From positions 1 to 64,000 of the forward strand of contig NZ_BMTF01000002.1 of assembly GCF_014649535.1 (NCBI RefSeq): a stretch of 64,000 bases of DNA. The letters are read 5' to 3'. The notes under the pieces are model-generated. The model saw nothing but the letters and a program-made list of their open reading frames with translations. It ran no database searches and was not told the DNA's origin. How positions within the stretch are numbered: the stretch's first letter is position 1; the number at the start of each line of letters is the position of its first letter. This DNA comes from Streptomyces gelaticus. Its GTDB lineage: Bacteria; Actinomycetota; Actinomycetes; Streptomycetales; Streptomycetaceae. Positions 62,594 to 64,000 of the stretch are shown piece by piece. A program made the translations under genes and the position numbers.

Positions 62594-63958
62594 ATGGCGG
62601 AGCAGCCCGAGAGCGGCGCCGAGTCGGCCGAGGCGGCCGACGGCGCCGTCGAGGCGCTCGACCGCCCGCTGCCCGAAGGTGTACGGCGGCGGGTCGTCGC
62701 GCTGGTCTCGGACGCGTTCGGTGGTCTGACGGTAACCGAACTCCCCGCCCAGCTGCGGCAGTACGCACGCTTCACCCCGACCCGTCGGGCCAAGTTCGCC
62801 GGGAACGCGATGGCGGCCGCCCTGGAGGGCGACGCGCTGTTCCGGCAGCGGATCGGCGAGCGGCTCAGGGAGGGGCAGCCGGAGCTGGCCGCAGCCCTGG
62901 AGGCCGGTGCGCCGCCCGCCGCCGCCGACCCGGTCGACGTGGCCGCGGCGGCCTATGTGCTGCGCCCGGCGGGCTGGGTGAAGCTGGTCGCCGCCGCCGG
63001 CGAGGAGGTCCAGCGCGCGGACGCCGAGCGTGCCGACGAGGAGAGCCGCCGCGAACTGGAGCAGCTGCGCGAGGAGCTCGCCCGGGCCCGCTCGCAGACG
63101 AAGAGCGAGACGGAGCGGTTGCGCGGCGAGCTGGAGGCGGCCCGCAAGGAGGCCGAATCCCTTCAGCGCAAGCTGCGCAGCGCTGTCAACGAGGTCAGGC
63201 GGGGCGAGGCCGCGCTGCGCCGCAGCCGGGCCGAGACCGAGGCCGTACGGTCCGAGGCGGCCGCCCAGGTCTCCGCGGCCGAGAGCGAGAGCCGTCGGCT
63301 CAAGGCGCGGCTCGGGGAGGCCGAGGCGTCCGTGGAGGCGGGCCGCCGGGCCGCCAGGGAGGGCCGCTCGGTCGAGGACATGCGGCTGCGGCTGCTGCTG
63401 GACACGGTGCTCGACGCCGCGAGCGGGCTCCGCCGCGAACTGGCTCTGCCGCCCTCCTCGATCCGCCCCGCAGACGGTGTCGACGCGGTCGAGCCGGGCC
63501 GGATGTCACCCAAGGACATTGCCGCCAGGGCCCTTTCGGAGACCGACCCGGCCCTGCTCGACCAACTGCTCGCACTGCCGCAGGCGCATCTGATCGTCGA
63601 CGGCTACAACGTCACCAAGACCGGCTATCCGCAGCTGCCGCTGGAGAAGCAGCGGTTGAGGCTGCTGGGCGGGCTCTCGGTGCTCGCGGCGCAGACCGGC
63701 GCCGAGATGACCTGTGTCTTCGACGGGGCCGAGCTGGCGGCCCCGGTGCTGCTGGCGCCGCCGCGCGGGGTCCGGGTGCTCTTCAGCAAGCCCGGGGTGA
63801 CCGCCGATGAACTCATCCGTCAGCTGGCGCGCGCCGAACCTCCGGGCAGGCCCGTCGTGGTGGTCTCCACCGACCGCGAAGTCGCCGACGGAGTGGCGAA
63901 GGCGGGCGCCAGGCCCGTTGCGTCCGCCTTGCTCCTGAAGCGCCTTTCACGCGTCTAG
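62594..63958 (+). CDS. NYN-domain (YacP-like) putative RNA-binding nuclease with coiled coil
   Basis: A 454-residue protein. Residues 1-150 form a helical domain (PEGVRRRVVALVSDAFGGLT, PTRRAKFAGNAMAAAL). Residues about 150-270 form a long charged coiled coil (RRELEQLREELARARSQTK, LQRKLRSAVNEVRRGEAALR). The last 160 residues form a NYN/PIN-like domain with the acidic metal site in HLIVDGYNVTKTG, MTCVFDGAEL and VVVVSTDREVADGVAKAGA. NYN domains are RNases related to YacP/Rae1, acting in RNA or ribosome quality control. The substrate of this one is unknown. Confidence 0.88.
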   Translation: MAEQPESGAESAEAADGAVEALDRPLPEGVRRRVVALVSDAFGGLTVTELPAQLRQYARFTPTRRAKFAGNAMAAALEGDALFRQRIGERLREGQPELAAALEAGAPPAAADPVDVAAAAYVLRPAGWVKLVAAAGEEVQRADAERADEESRRELEQLREELARARSQTKSETERLRGELEAARKEAESLQRKLRSAVNEVRRGEAALRRSRAETEAVRSEAAAQVSAAESESRRLKARLGEAEASVEAGRRAAREGRSVEDMRLRLLLDTVLDAASGLRRELALPPSSIRPADGVDAVEPGRMSPKDIAARALSETDPALLDQLLALPQAHLIVDGYNVTKTGYPQLPLEKQRLRLLGGLSVLAAQTGAEMTCVFDGAELAAPVLLAPPRGVRVLFSKPGVTADELIRQLARAEPPGRPVVVVSTDREVADGVAKAGARPVASALLLKRLSRV

Positions 63959-64000
63959 TGAGACTTGCCGGTTCTCGTCCCAAATCAGGGAACGGACCGT

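Overview
The window is high-GC actinobacterial DNA, almost certainly a Streptomyces chromosome. Codon third positions are nearly all G/C, GTG starts are common, and many genes overlap by 4 bp (ATGA or GTGA). The gene order glnA - RDD protein - DUF4191 - lipA - lipB - regulator - ... - aceE - GntR - E2 - lpd - pepA, followed by cobalamin genes, pspA, nadA, erpA and the cta/qcr respiratory cluster, is the conserved streptomycete core arrangement as I recall it. No CRISPR array, prophage, intact insertion sequence, rRNA or tRNA was seen. The only mobile DNA is a decayed transposase at the left edge.

Layout. 1-0.9 kb: a 15-bp minisatellite and a frameshifted transposase relic. 1.1-6.5 kb: nitrogen assimilation (glnA with a GlnR-type operator) and lipoate synthesis (lipB, lipA). 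6.8-14.8 kb: an HTH/TPR regulator, an FAD oxidoreductase, an epimerase-like protein, an acetyltransferase, a TetR/SDR divergent pair, a DUF4240 protein and a WYL regulator. 14.9-23.7 kb: pyruvate dehydrogenase E1, a GntR regulator, lipoylated E2, lipoamide dehydrogenase and leucyl aminopeptidase. LipA/LipB supply the cofactor of the E2. 24-32.4 kb: a GH114-like lipoprotein, cobS, membrane proteins including an MprF-like lysyltransferase, cobT, an LCM-type methyltransferase and a CobU fused to a beta-lactamase-fold domain. 32.5-42.2 kb: a small acidic protein, an HtrA-like protease, a methyltransferase, DUF3043, pspA/pspAA, a NarL-type two-component system and a large RND permease. 42.3-48.5 kb: nadA, an ErpA-type protein, a secreted protein, a sugar/nucleoside kinase and a cysteine desulfurase-TusA fusion. 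48.8-58.1 kb: the aa3 oxidase and bc1 complex (ctaC-ctaD-ctaF, ctaE-qcrC-qcrA-qcrB), interrupted by an L,D-transpeptidase and a receiver-like protein. 58.2-64 kb: trpD, a SAM-IV riboswitch with a SufS-like enzyme, a rhomboid protease coupled to a stand-alone RAM-domain protein, a zinc-ribbon protein and a coiled-coil NYN-domain protein.

Most of the window is ordinary core genome. The parts most worth a second look are regulatory: the SAM-IV riboswitch with a short reading frame behind it, several well-formed palindromes in promoter regions (next to aceE, gntR, lpdA and nadA, and across the ctaE start codon), GlnR boxes at glnA, and two fusion proteins (CobU and cysteine desulfurase-TusA). I found nothing that looks like a wholly new defence or mobile system. 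Many intrinsic terminators are visible as long perfect stems, and they delimit the operons well.
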